A stretch of 64,000 bases of DNA from SIG673 sp045638685 (GCA_045638685.1 JAZUBT010000014.1:3858-67857); one strand, 5' to 3'. Positions 7,582-17,134 are shown, counted from the stretch's first letter. A program made the numbers and translations. Notes: generated by a model not told the origin, from the letters alone.

Positions 7582-9441
7582 TTACTGCCCCGTGTAATTA
7601 TACGTGTAGTTCATAAACTCTGCCTGATTATCACTTATCCAGTAACGCTCCTTGGAGATATCCCAAAATTCTGCGTTTGTTCCTCTGTACTTTATCTCAT
7701 AAATACCGGAGCAATAATAAAACGCATAAGAGCCTATGCCGGTTACCTTCTTTGGTATAACGATGCTTTTAAAGTTATTCCCATAAAAGGCGTAGGAGTA
7801 AATCGAATAGCTGCCGCCGTTAAAGCTGCTCGGTAAGATAAGCTCCTCCGTTTCCTCTCCCACGTAAGCCAGCAGATAAATTACTCCGTCTGAGCTGTAA
7901 AATATGAAGCCGTCTTTATTTTCTATCTTACTTACTTTTAAATATGCATCAAGAGAATACGCCGCTACTCCGCCGTGCTCCCAGCTTCCCTTTATTACTT
8001 GCAGTGAGGAATTATTTATTACCTCAACCAATTTTTTACAATCGGCAAAAGCCTCTGTGCCTATGCTTGACACGTTGCTCGGAAGTGTTATGCTTAAAAG
8101 CGAGGTGCAGCCCCTGAACGCATACATACCGATAGACGTTAAGTCCTCGGGCATACCTACGCTTATAAGCGAAACGCAGCCGCTGAACGTATAGTCGCGT
8201 ATCGAGGTTACCTTATCGGGGATATCAATGCTTTTAAGAGAAACGCAGCCGGAAAAGGCATGGCTTCCGATTGAATACAGTCTTTCCGGCATTTCTACGC
8301 TTACAAGCGAAGCGCAACCGAAAAAGGCATCGTCGCCTATGCTCGTTACGTTTTTTGGGAGCGTAACGCTTTTAAGCGACGTACAGCCTTTAAAAGCGTT
8401 ATTAGCTATCGCCGTTATCGGAAGCTTTTTGTACGCGCTCGGAACGTGCAGGTCGCTGAAATTTACGCTTGAAAACGAGAAGGTATATGATTTACCGTCT
8501 GCGTTAAGCGAAAAAAGCTCGTCCGCGTCGTAAATAACGTTTGCGTCCGTTAAGCTCGCCACGTCCGTCCACGAAATTGCGCCCTCCGAAGCCTCACAGT
8601 ATATATTTATTCCCCCGCATTCCATAAAGGCGTTATTCTCAATAACCCGTACGCTTGAAGGAATTATAATGGATTTAAGCGACGTGCAGCCTTTAAAAGC
8701 CTCGCGTCCTATTTTTTCGGCGCCTTCTAAAAAATAAACCTCTTTAAGATACGACGTGCCGGAAAAGGCGTTTGGAGCTATCTCCTTTACCGGAAGACCG
8801 TCATACGTTGTCGGTATCGTTACGACTTCTCCGCCGTCATCACCGAGCCCCTCGATTACGTAATACGTTCCGTCGTCGGAAAGGCGGTATTCAAGCTTAC
8901 TTTCCGTCAAAATATCCTGATTAATCTCTATTTTCCCTTTAAGCTCGCTATTGTCAAGGGTTACGAAATCAATTATGGAAAATCTTGCTGATACGGCGAC
9001 GCTTCCCGCGCCCTCCGAGTTTAACGCTACTATAAATCTGTAAAGCCTTCCTTCTTCTCCGTTACCTTTAACCTTAAAGCTTGCAGTAAGGGTGTTATTC
9101 TTTTTTTCATAATCCGGTGTCGGAAGCTCCTCTACCCCCATTTCAAACAGGGCTCCGTCATTCGACGAGAGAGAAATTAACACCTGGGCCTTTTTATCGA
9201 GCTTCTTACTGCCGTACAAAGTATAATCAATGACGGCGTAGCATTTTTTTCCTACGGCTACCTCTATGCTGTCCTTCAGCTTGCCGTCTATATCTCCGCT
9301 GAGATAATCCTCCTCGCTAATGTATTTTATTGACGAATTTAACTCCGCCTTATCGTTAGCACAGGAAGAAAAGGCAAGGATAGCCGTAAATATCAATAAG
9401 ACGGTTATAAATGCTGCGGGTATCTTTTTAAAGCAATTCAT
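7582..9441 (-). CDS. BspA-like LRR lipoprotein B
   Basis: 619 residues with lipobox AFSSC (Cys27). The shared N-terminal domain begins IKYISEEDYLSGDIDGKL and continues through the ELPTPDYEKK region and RFIVALNSE. At least ten LRR_5 units follow, the clearest being the run of GCTSLKSVTLPKNVTSIGDD type at about residues 345-460. Near the C-terminus the repeats are interrupted by a non-LRR insert, then one further repeat and a WDISKE-like tail. GGGAGAAG precedes the ATG at 9441. It lies 16 bp downstream of gene C, so the two are very likely co-transcribed. Confidence 0.88.
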   Translation of the reverse strand: MNCFKKIPAAFITVLLIFTAILAFSSCANDKAELNSSIKYISEEDYLSGDIDGKLKDSIEVAVGKKCYAVIDYTLYGSKKLDKKAQVLISLSSNDGALFEMGVEELPTPDYEKKNNTLTASFKVKGNGEEGRLYRFIVALNSEGAGSVAVSARFSIIDFVTLDNSELKGKIEINQDILTESKLEYRLSDDGTYYVIEGLGDDGGEVVTIPTTYDGLPVKEIAPNAFSGTSYLKEVYFLEGAEKIGREAFKGCTSLKSIIIPSSVRVIENNAFMECGGINIYCEASEGAISWTDVASLTDANVIYDADELFSLNADGKSYTFSFSSVNFSDLHVPSAYKKLPITAIANNAFKGCTSLKSVTLPKNVTSIGDDAFFGCASLVSVEMPERLYSIGSHAFSGCVSLKSIDIPDKVTSIRDYTFSGCVSLISVGMPEDLTSIGMYAFRGCTSLLSITLPSNVSSIGTEAFADCKKLVEVINNSSLQVIKGSWEHGGVAAYSLDAYLKVSKIENKDGFIFYSSDGVIYLLAYVGEETEELILPSSFNGGSYSIYSYAFYGNNFKSIVIPKKVTGIGSYAFYYCSGIYEIKYRGTNAEFWDISKERYWISDNQAEFMNYTYNYTGQ

Positions 9442-9457
9442 ATCTTCTCCCTTGACT

Positions 9458-11563
9458 TTATTTTTTGTACCAATAATAGTTCACGTAGGTGCTTCTGAGA
9501 AACTCTGCGGTTCTTAATGAATCGTAAGTGTATTTTACCTCGTAGCCACCGTAATAACTCGATTTTTCCGTACGGTACCACGTTTTTCCAATAAGCGTTA
9601 CGTGAGTTAATCCCATACAGCCACTAAAGGCTCTTGCCTCTATTTTGGTTACACCGCTGCCGAGCGAAACTCTGTTAAGATTTTCACATTTAGAGAAAAG
9701 AGCATTAATAACGGTAACACCGTTACCTATAACTGCGCTTTTAAGCCCCGTACACCCTGCAAAAGCGCCGCTTTTAAGTTCGGTAACACTGTCCGGAACG
9801 GTAATCTCGGTAATCGCCGTGCATTTCTCAAAAGCATTTTGTCCTATTGTTTTTATACCGTTTTTTAACGTTATACTTGTAGCTCCGGAGCAGGAAGCAA
9901 ACGCTTTTTTATCAATAGAGGAAACCGTTCCCGGCACGGTTATGCTTGACAGCTTGGAGCAGCCTTCAAACGCAGATTCGCCTACCGCTGTTACACTGCT
10001 CGGTATATCTACCGAGGTGAGACTTTTACAACCGTAAAATACCGCCTTGTTTATCTTGGTTATACCTTCGGAAATCAGCACTGACGTAAGTCCCTCGCAG
10101 GCGTAAAAGGCGTAATCCTCTATTTCTTTCACACCTTTAGGTGTTTCAACCGCAGAAAGGCTTTGGCATCTGTAAAAGGCTCCCTCTCCGATTTTGGTTA
10201 CTCCCTCGGGAATTGTAAGCTCCGTAAGCTCTCTACAATTTTCAAAGGTGTAAGGTTCAATAACGGTTACTTTATTCGATACGGTAACGCTTTTAAGAGC
10301 TGCGCATCCGGAAAGCGCCTTTTCGCCTATTACGGTAACGCTATCGGTCATGGTTATGCTTGTAAGAGATACACAGTTAAAAAAGGCGTTTTTTCCTATC
10401 TCGGTTATACCGTCGGATATCGCTATTCCGGTAAGAGCACTGCAGCTACTCAATGCTCCTATGCCGATTTTTGTAACCGGTAAGCCTTTATACACGCCCG
10501 GAACAACGGTGTTTCCCGAAACTCCCGTTGCCGATTTTAAATAATACGACCTGCCGTCATCGTTTAGGTCAAATACAAAGCTTTTATTGCAGCTCCACGT
10601 AATAAGCAAAATATCCGAAATACTGCTTTCGCTCCAGCCGTCGGGCTTTTTCTCCGTTTCACAGCAAAGGTGCATATCGGGACAGCCCGCAAACGCCTCG
10701 TTTCCTATCACGGAGGTGCTTAAAGGAATTTTTATTTCTTCAAGGGACGCGCAGCCTTTAAAGGCCTCGCTTCCGATTTCAGTAACGCCTGACGGAATAT
10801 TTATACCCGTAAGAGATACGCAGTTTTTAAAAGCGCTTGCGCCGATTTTTGTAAGTCCGGAGGGTAAGGTAACCTCTTTTAAATAACCGACGTTACTGAA
10901 AACGTTGTCAGCTATTTCTTTTACCGTAATACCGTTATACAAGTTCGGAACCGTAATTTTATCGCCGTTTTCTTCACCGAGTCCGGTTACTGTGTAATAC
11001 GTGCCGTCTGCGGATAACGTAAAGTCAAGCTTACTTTGAATTTCCGTCTCCTCGGTTACCGTTACGTAACCGTATACGTAGTAACCGTTTCTTACAGCTA
11101 TATTAGTGTCAGTCGATACATGAGCGTAAATATTATCTACGCCCTCTGTTTCTCTTGTAATAGAAAAAATAAATCTAAAATTATTTTCAGTTTTCTTTCC
11201 GTCGTGCAGCTTGAAGCTTGCTTTTATATCGTTTTCGAACAACAAATAATCCGTGGTTGGTAACTCCTCGATATTAAAGTCAAACGAAGAAAAATCTACG
11301 TACATTTCTCCCTTAACGCTTTCATCGACGTTTTTCAAATCGGAAAGCCTTACGTCTATAACAGCGTATGCCTTCTGCCCCACAGCCAGTTCGATGCTTT
11401 CCTTTAATTTTCCATCAATATCTCCGCTTAAATAGTCCTCTTCTGTCAGATATTTTATCGTAATCTCTCCCGTAATCCAGTTTTTACTGCAAGCGGAAAG
11501 CAGAAAAGCAGTGAGAAAAATCAGCAGAAAAAGAACGAATATCGCGGTTTTCCTTTTGCACAT
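9458..11563 (-). CDS. BspA-like LRR lipoprotein C
   Basis: 701 residues from the ATG at 11563. An in-frame ATG six codons upstream exists, but GGAGAG is correctly placed only for 11563. Lipobox LLSAC. The shared N-terminal domain (IKYLTEEDYLSGDIDGKL) is followed by the longest LRR_5 tract of the array, about 17 units, with near-perfect repetition of IGxxAFxxCxxLTxIxIPxxVTxIG. The C-terminus is rich in Tyr (SSYYGGYEVKYTYDS, YVNYYWYKK). It lies 35 bp after gene D, so a D-C-B operon is likely. Confidence 0.88.
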   Translation of the reverse strand: MCKRKTAIFVLFLLIFLTAFLLSACSKNWITGEITIKYLTEEDYLSGDIDGKLKESIELAVGQKAYAVIDVRLSDLKNVDESVKGEMYVDFSSFDFNIEELPTTDYLLFENDIKASFKLHDGKKTENNFRFIFSITRETEGVDNIYAHVSTDTNIAVRNGYYVYGYVTVTEETEIQSKLDFTLSADGTYYTVTGLGEENGDKITVPNLYNGITVKEIADNVFSNVGYLKEVTLPSGLTKIGASAFKNCVSLTGINIPSGVTEIGSEAFKGCASLEEIKIPLSTSVIGNEAFAGCPDMHLCCETEKKPDGWSESSISDILLITWSCNKSFVFDLNDDGRSYYLKSATGVSGNTVVPGVYKGLPVTKIGIGALSSCSALTGIAISDGITEIGKNAFFNCVSLTSITMTDSVTVIGEKALSGCAALKSVTVSNKVTVIEPYTFENCRELTELTIPEGVTKIGEGAFYRCQSLSAVETPKGVKEIEDYAFYACEGLTSVLISEGITKINKAVFYGCKSLTSVDIPSSVTAVGESAFEGCSKLSSITVPGTVSSIDKKAFASCSGATSITLKNGIKTIGQNAFEKCTAITEITVPDSVTELKSGAFAGCTGLKSAVIGNGVTVINALFSKCENLNRVSLGSGVTKIEARAFSGCMGLTHVTLIGKTWYRTEKSSYYGGYEVKYTYDSLRTAEFLRSTYVNYYWYKK

Positions 11564-11598
11564 ATAAACTCTCCGTTTCATAAACGTATTAATCGGTA

Positions 11599-13074
11599 TT
11601 ACTCACCCTCAAAATTATAGGATAACGTATAGTTTCCGGTACCGCTGTCCCAGCCGTCTTGCTTTACAATAGCATTCCACTGTTCTGACGAACCCTTGAA
11701 TTTAATACTTGTAAGGCTTTCGCAGTCCTTAAATACGTCGTACCCAACGGTAATTAAGACGGCGGGTATAATTATACTCGTAAGGCTGCCACAGCCCTCA
11801 AACGTGCTGTTCATAAGCGACTTAACACCGCTGCCGAGCGTTACGCTTATTAAGCTGTCGCAGCTTTCAAAAGCGTTATTTCCTATATAGTTCACGCTGT
11901 CCGGTATATTTATGCTTGCAAGCTTATTGCAGCCCGAAAATGCATAGGCTTCTATATATGTTACACCGTCGGGTATTTCTACGCCCGTAAGCTCGGTACA
12001 GCCCATAAAGGCGTTTCTTTCGATTACGGTAACGGGCAAACCCTTATAGGTGGCGGGAACAATAACGTTACCCTTTACACCGTTTGCCGAGCTTAATACA
12101 AAAGATTTTTCGTCTGAGCTTAATGCAAATACAAAATATTTGTTACAGTTAAACGTAATGCTTTTTACATTTGCGGTAACGCTTTCGCTCCAGCCGCTCG
12201 GCATTCCCCCCGCTTCGCAGCAAAGGTGTATATCGGGGCATCCCTCAAATGCTCCCTCTCCTATCTCGGAAACACCCGCAGGAATGTATATGCTTTCAAG
12301 CGCGGTGCAGTTTTTAAATGCGTACGCACCGATTTTCATAAGCTCGGACGGCAAGGTTATTTCTTTCAAATACGTAACATCGCTAAATACTCTGTCGGCT
12401 ATCTCCTTTACCGGAAGCCCGTTATAGGTGTCCGGAACTGTGATTTTATCGCCGGTTTCTTCACCAAGTCCTGCTACAACGAAATACGTTCCGTCCGAGG
12501 AAGGCTCATAGCTAAGCTTACTTTCACCGTTAAACTCCTCGCTTACGGTTATCTCTCCCCAAAAGGCAGTCTGTCCTTTAAGATCACTACCCCCGTCGGG
12601 AATTGAAATAACTGCCTGTACGGAAACCTTAGCTGCGGTTTCTCTTGAAACGGACACGATAAACCTGAATCTTTTTTCATCTTTTTCGCTGTCGTAAATT
12701 TTAAAGCTCGCCGACACGGTGCCTCCCGACACTGAATAGTCCGGCGTCGGAATCTCCTCAACGCCTAAGTTATAGCTTCCGACTGAATTTGAACTAAACC
12801 GTATTTCAACTTTGGCAAGAGTGTCCTCGTTAATATTTTTTACTCCTGATAAGGTAAAATCTGCTACGACGTAGCCTTTTTCTCCAATATTTATGTTTAG
12901 TCCACTGCTTAGTTTTCCGTCAACGTCGCTGCTTAAATAGTCCTCCTCCGTAAGATATTTTATACTACCCTCTGCGGTTATTCTGTCATTACCGCACGAG
13001 GAAAAGGAAGAAAACGCTGCGGTAGCCAGCAGAAAAACTACAAGATATTTAAGTATGCCTTTTACAGAGCGCAT
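11599..13074 (-). CDS. BspA-like LRR lipoprotein D
   Basis: 491 residues from the ATG at 13074, chosen because GGAGG lies just upstream and the resulting N-terminus MRSVKGILKY starts a proper lipoprotein signal with FSSC (Cys27). The frame is open 60 codons further upstream, but that stretch spans the promoter and terminator region. The shared N-terminal domain (SIKYLTEEDYLSSDVDGKL, VEEIPTPDYS, FRFIVSVSRET) is followed by about eight LRR_5 units. First gene of the D-C-B transcript, driven by the promoter at 13139-13167, which carries the ACGCGCG element. Confidence 0.88.
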   Translation of the reverse strand: MRSVKGILKYLVVFLLATAAFSSFSSCGNDRITAEGSIKYLTEEDYLSSDVDGKLSSGLNINIGEKGYVVADFTLSGVKNINEDTLAKVEIRFSSNSVGSYNLGVEEIPTPDYSVSGGTVSASFKIYDSEKDEKRFRFIVSVSRETAAKVSVQAVISIPDGGSDLKGQTAFWGEITVSEEFNGESKLSYEPSSDGTYFVVAGLGEETGDKITVPDTYNGLPVKEIADRVFSDVTYLKEITLPSELMKIGAYAFKNCTALESIYIPAGVSEIGEGAFEGCPDIHLCCEAGGMPSGWSESVTANVKSITFNCNKYFVFALSSDEKSFVLSSANGVKGNVIVPATYKGLPVTVIERNAFMGCTELTGVEIPDGVTYIEAYAFSGCNKLASINIPDSVNYIGNNAFESCDSLISVTLGSGVKSLMNSTFEGCGSLTSIIIPAVLITVGYDVFKDCESLTSIKFKGSSEQWNAIVKQDGWDSGTGNYTLSYNFEGE

Positions 13075-13138
13075 GGGAACCTCCAACTTAAAATATAGTA
13101 TAACATTATTTATTTGTATAAGTATTAGTATCAAAAAC

Positions 13139-13175
13139 AGTATAGCACCTTTTCCTCTTTTTGTCAATACGCGCG
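13139..13175 (-). promoter_or_regulatory. Promoter of LRR lipoprotein D with ACGCGCG element
   Basis: Minus strand TTGACA (13167-13162), 17 bp, TATACT (13144-13139). Directly upstream of the -35 lies CCGCGCGT (plus 13168-13175). The block is nearly identical to that at 15424-15461, and the same ACGCGCG core sits at the same position in the TIR gene promoter (33961-33970). Confidence 0.85.
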
Positions 13176-13184
13176 GAAAATAAA

Positions 13185-13222
13185 AAAAGCTCTCTTGAAC
13201 GCAGTATGTCAAAAGAGCTTTT
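13185..13222 (-). terminator. Terminator of LRR lipoprotein E
   Basis: AAAAGCTCT (13185-13193) and AGAGCTTTT (13214-13222) flank a 20-nt loop, with a U-rich tail on the minus strand. It sits immediately upstream of the gene D promoter. A near copy lies at 15469-15507. Confidence 0.82.
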
Positions 13223-13282
13223 ATCTGTTTTTTCAGGCTTCTAAACGGGCGCAACTACTTTTCGTATTCAAGAATTGTCCGT

Positions 13283-15358
13283 TTAATCAGCCGATTGGTT
13301 ATACTTAATTTTGTATCTTTCTTGATTAAAGTTTTGCAGGTTGTACTGATAATCCCAACAGCTTTCTTTATAAATCATAATCCACTGCTGCTTACTGCCC
13401 GAGAACTTAATCGTTTTCAGACTGTCGCAGTCATATAAAGCATATTCTCCGATGCGTGAGACACTGCTTCCGATAAGAATATCGGTAAGAGCCTTACATT
13501 CGTAAAACGCGCTCTCTTTTATATCCGTTACGCCGTTTCCTATTTTAACGCTTTTAAGTCCGTCGCAATTAGAAAACGATGATCCTCCAAGCGACGTTAC
13601 GCTGTCGGGTATAACCACGCTTGTAAGTCCGTCGCAGCCGAAAAACGCAGCGCCTCCTATATCCGTAAGGCTATTCGGAAAGATGATTTCTGTAAGCGCA
13701 GCGTTATTTTTAAAGGCATTGGAAGCTATAAAAGTCGTGCCATCCTTTACCGTATAGCTGCCGCTAACGGTTGCAGCGGCTTCCATAAGATATTTTCCCA
13801 TATACAGCACTCCGTTTTCCCAGTTAGCCGCGTTACCGTAATACTCCGTTCCGTAAAATGCCTCGGAGCCGATATATTCTATTCCTTCGCCCAGCGTAAT
13901 GCTCGTAATACCTGCACAGTTCTTAAATGCACCGTCTTCAATGCTTTTCACTGTTCCCGGAATAGTTATGCCCGTAATACTGTCGCATGCCGTAAACGCG
14001 CGGGAGCCTATGGTGTTTACATTTTTGCCGAAGCTTACGCTTTTAATATTAGCGCGATAATCGTATGTAATTCCACCGCTCATAAATATCATACTGAATA
14101 TTGACGACGGAACAATCTTTACGCTGTCTCCAAAGGTTACGGATATTCCGTCTGCTGCCTTACCCGCGTTAGCGAATATTGCGTTAAACGTAAGCGACGC
14201 ACATTTTACGGCGTTGAAGTTTATCGAGATAAGCGCTGTACAGTTTGCAAACGCGTACTCCTCTATTTTAATAACTCCGCTCGGTACGGTTATTGACCTT
14301 ACCACCGTATTGTCGGCATTTAAACCGTTACCTTTTATTTCGGTAACAGACGCTCCGAGATACGTTTCCGGAATATTTAGCGACTTAACGTTTATTTTAT
14401 CGTCAAGAAAAGTAAATGTACACGTTGCGCCGTTTTGCGTAAAGAACTGTCCGCAGCCAAGAATAACCTCGGCGGTCTCCGGCTTCCACGTATCGTTCCA
14501 ACCGCTCGGAACGGCTTCGCTGACGCACCATATAACCGCGTCTGGAGATATCGAAAAGGCGTCCTTGCCGATATACGTAACGGTTGACGGAATGACGATG
14601 CTGTCAAGCTTCGTGCAGCCTTTGAAGGCTGACTCGCCTATTTTTTCAATTCCGTTTGGAATAATAACGTCATTAATATAGCTGACGTCAAAAAAGGCGT
14701 TATTGGCTATTTCTTTTACAGGAACGTCTTTATAGGTAGCGGGAATCCTGATTTTGTCGCCGGTTTCTTTGCCGACACCTGTTACGGTGTAATAGCTTCC
14801 ATCGGTCGAAAGCTGATATTCAAGCCTGCTTTCCGGCACAAGGCTTTCAAGCACGCTTACCCTTCCCTTTGTTTCGGAATATCCGTTCATTCTTACGGCT
14901 ATGTTAACGACGCCCTCTGTCTTTTTTGTAACCGAAACTATAAATCTGATGCGCTCTTCTTTCTTTTCAACGTCGTAAAGCCTTACCCTTGCGGTTATCT
15001 TATCTTTTATTACGGAATAATCTGACGTCGGAAAATCCTCCACGTTGAAGTCAAAATCATCTCCGTATTGAGAAGAAAAATCAATAGATACGGTTGCTAT
15101 CGCGCCTTCGTTTGAGCTATCTATATTTGACAAAGCAAAATCAATAACCACGTAGCTTTTTTCGTCAATCGCTGTTTCTATTTTATCCTTTATTTTTCCG
15201 TCATGCTCTCCGCTAAAAAAATCAGCCTCGCTAAGATAACCGAATGAGGTTTTAACGTCCATATACTCATCCTTGCCACAGCCGGAAGCGGTAAAAACAG
15301 CCGCAACGGTTAGCAGAAAAAATATAAGATATTTCAGCGTACTTTTTACAGTTTCCAT
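13283..15358 (-). CDS. BspA-like LRR lipoprotein E
   Basis: 691 residues from the ATG at 15358, which has GGAGG six bases before it; an in-frame ATG 16 codons upstream lacks such a site. Lipobox TASGC (Cys27). Its shared N-terminal domain is more divergent (FGYLSEADFFSGEHDGKI, VEDFPTSDYS, RFIVSVTKKT). The LRR tract is interrupted around residues 300-440 by a region with few canonical repeats before returning to clear LRR_5 units. It has its own promoter and terminator, so it is a separate transcript from D-C-B. Cell-surface ligand or adhesion function is inferred from the family only. Confidence 0.87.
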   Translation of the reverse strand: METVKSTLKYLIFFLLTVAAVFTASGCGKDEYMDVKTSFGYLSEADFFSGEHDGKIKDKIETAIDEKSYVVIDFALSNIDSSNEGAIATVSIDFSSQYGDDFDFNVEDFPTSDYSVIKDKITARVRLYDVEKKEERIRFIVSVTKKTEGVVNIAVRMNGYSETKGRVSVLESLVPESRLEYQLSTDGSYYTVTGVGKETGDKIRIPATYKDVPVKEIANNAFFDVSYINDVIIPNGIEKIGESAFKGCTKLDSIVIPSTVTYIGKDAFSISPDAVIWCVSEAVPSGWNDTWKPETAEVILGCGQFFTQNGATCTFTFLDDKINVKSLNIPETYLGASVTEIKGNGLNADNTVVRSITVPSGVIKIEEYAFANCTALISINFNAVKCASLTFNAIFANAGKAADGISVTFGDSVKIVPSSIFSMIFMSGGITYDYRANIKSVSFGKNVNTIGSRAFTACDSITGITIPGTVKSIEDGAFKNCAGITSITLGEGIEYIGSEAFYGTEYYGNAANWENGVLYMGKYLMEAAATVSGSYTVKDGTTFIASNAFKNNAALTEIIFPNSLTDIGGAAFFGCDGLTSVVIPDSVTSLGGSSFSNCDGLKSVKIGNGVTDIKESAFYECKALTDILIGSSVSRIGEYALYDCDSLKTIKFSGSKQQWIMIYKESCWDYQYNLQNFNQERYKIKYNQSAD

Positions 15359-15423
15359 AGGAGACCTCCACCCTAAAACATAACATAAGATTGTATGTTC
15401 ATACAAAATAAAACGTTAAAAAC

Positions 15424-15461
15424 AGTATAGCACCTTTTCCTTTTTTTGTCAATACGCGCGG
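15424..15461 (-). promoter_or_regulatory. Promoter of LRR lipoprotein E with ACGCGCG element
   Basis: Minus strand TTGACA (15452-15447), 17 bp, TATACT (15429-15424), with CCGCGCGT directly upstream of the -35. Spacer and flanks match the gene D promoter almost base for base. Confidence 0.85.
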
Positions 15462-15468
15462 AAAATAA

Positions 15469-15507
15469 AAAAGCTCTCTTGAACGTAGTATGTCAAAAGA
15501 GCTTTTT
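15469..15507 (-). terminator. Terminator of the M18 aminopeptidase gene
   Basis: AAAAGCTCT and AGAGCTTTT arms around a 20-nt loop, with TTTTTTATTTT following on the minus strand. Near copy of the terminator at 13185-13222. Confidence 0.82.
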
Positions 15508-15518
15508 CTTTTTTTAAC

Positions 15519-16907
15519 TTACTTAATAAATGCCTTAAATGCCTCGTAGGTGGAATAAAGATCTGCCTTGGAAACAACCTCGTACGGCGCGTGCATTGAT
15601 ATTACCGGTACACCAAGGTCAACGGTATCAATGTTAAGGTTTGCTATATACATCGCGACCGTTCCGCCGCCGCCGATATCCACCTTACCAAGCTCAGACG
15701 TCTGCCACTGCACTCCGTTTTCCGCGAATATTTTTCTGACGTATCCAACGAACTCCGCTGAGGCGTCGCTTGTGCCCGACTTTCCTCTCGCCCCCGTATA
15801 TTTGGACATCGTCGTACCGCAGGAAATCATAGCGCTGTTACGCTTTTCATATACGTCGGCAAAGTTGGGATCAAACGCCGCATTGACGTCTGCCGAGAGG
15901 CATTTCGATGCTGCTCTTACCGCTATGGGAGAGTAACCGAGGCTTACCGATATTTCGGTTATAAGGTCAAGCAGAAGCATAGACTGCATACCTGTATTTC
16001 CGTTGCTTCCCGTCTCCTCTTTATCGGCAAGAATACCAAAAACAGTGCTGTCGCTGTCGCATTCAATTACCGCGCGCAGAAGCGGGTATGCGCAAACTCT
16101 GTCGTCGTGTCCGTAGGCGCCGATAAGCGCTCTGTCAAAGCCTATATCTCTCGCGTTAAACGCAGGGACGCAGGAAAGCTCCGCGCTTATGAAATCCTCC
16201 TCGGTTATGCCGTATTTTTCGTTTAAGATATTTAAAACGTTCAGCTTTACCGAGCCGTCAGCGTCCCCGTCCTTAAGGGGCATTCCGCCAACGAGAATGT
16301 TGAGGCTTTCTCCCGCTATCGCCGTTCCGAGGGGCTTCTGGTTCTGCTCTGCCGCAAGGTGCGGAAGCAGGTCATTTATATAAAACACGGGATCGGACTG
16401 CTCGTCTCCTATTCTTATCTTAAGCTCACTTCCGTCCTTTTTAACTACAACTCCGTGAAGGGAAAGCGGCATCGCCATCCACTGATATTTTCTTATACCG
16501 CCGTAGTAATGTGTTTTAAAGAATGCCATTCCGCCGTCCTCATAAAGCGGAACCTGCTTTAAATCTATACGTGGAGAATCTATGTGCGCGGCGAGAATAC
16601 GTATTCCGTCGGTATCAAGAGGACGAGAACCGATTTTAAAGACAAAAAGGCTCTTTCCCCTATTATTGTAATATTTTTTGTCTCCAACCTTAAGCTTCTC
16701 TCCGAGACGGTACTCTGTAAAGCCCTTTGCCTTGGCAAGCTCTATAGCAAAATCGGTGGCTTCTCTCTCGGTTTTCGCCTCGTCAAGGAACGCCATATAG
16801 TCATCGGAAAAATCAAAAATGTTATTTATTTTTTCCGTATCGGCGTTTTCAAATATATTTTTCTTTTTCATTTGCAGTTTATCTGCAAGCTTAACTGCTT
16901 CACTCAT
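15519..16907 (-). CDS. M18 family aminopeptidase (aspartyl aminopeptidase-like)
   Basis: 462 residues, the usual length for bacterial M18 enzymes. Cytosolic dodecameric dinuclear-zinc peptidases that remove N-terminal residues from peptides. Family blocks seen: AHIDSPRID with the first metal His and Asp, GAYGHDDRV, DKEETGSNGNTG with the catalytic and metal Glu pair, and a C-terminal SMHAPYEVVSKAD with a metal His. AGAGGAA precedes the ATG. It has its own promoter at 17057-17085 and a leader of about 145 nt with competing hairpins. Substrate preference is not visible. Confidence 0.94.
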   Translation of the reverse strand: MSEAVKLADKLQMKKKNIFENADTEKINNIFDFSDDYMAFLDEAKTEREATDFAIELAKAKGFTEYRLGEKLKVGDKKYYNNRGKSLFVFKIGSRPLDTDGIRILAAHIDSPRIDLKQVPLYEDGGMAFFKTHYYGGIRKYQWMAMPLSLHGVVVKKDGSELKIRIGDEQSDPVFYINDLLPHLAAEQNQKPLGTAIAGESLNILVGGMPLKDGDADGSVKLNVLNILNEKYGITEEDFISAELSCVPAFNARDIGFDRALIGAYGHDDRVCAYPLLRAVIECDSDSTVFGILADKEETGSNGNTGMQSMLLLDLITEISVSLGYSPIAVRAASKCLSADVNAAFDPNFADVYEKRNSAMISCGTTMSKYTGARGKSGTSDASAEFVGYVRKIFAENGVQWQTSELGKVDIGGGGTVAMYIANLNIDTVDLGVPVISMHAPYEVVSKADLYSTYEAFKAFIK

Positions 16908-16985
16908 AGATTATTCCTCTCATTTCTTTTATAAAATAAATATTTACCGGGAGCTCCAAATTATACTTGTCAAATAGGCAAAACG

Positions 16986-17035
16986 GCGGTTAAGAACCGT
17001 CATTTGCGGTTACCGTTCAATCGGCAGTTAACCGC
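16986..17035 (-). promoter_or_regulatory. Competing hairpins in the M18 aminopeptidase leader
   Basis: On the minus-strand RNA, GCGGTTAA (17035-17028) can pair either with TAACCGC at 17012-17006 or with TTAACCGC at 16993-16986. A third small stem, CGGTT/AACCG, covers 16999-16987. The two pairings exclude each other. No strong U-run follows, so a transcriptional terminator is not shown; the function could be RNA stability or translation. Confidence 0.5.
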
Positions 17036-17056
17036 TCTACGTATATTACATTAATT

Positions 17057-17085
17057 ATTATACAGTATCTCATACACTGTGTCAA
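17057..17085 (-). promoter_or_regulatory. M18 aminopeptidase promoter
   Basis: Minus strand TTGACA (17085-17080), 17 bp, TATAAT (17062-17057), perfect consensus. The remaining bases to 17134 separate it from the divergent M16 promoter and show nothing further. Confidence 0.88.
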
Positions 17086-17134
17086 TAGATTTCAGCTAAT
17101 ATTTACCGCTTTTTGCCGTTAAACACGAAAAAAC

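Noticed and set aside
13075..13254. 60-residue N-terminal extension of LRR lipoprotein D
   Set aside because: It would span its own promoter, and only the ATG at 13074 has GGAGG and yields a proper lipoprotein signal.
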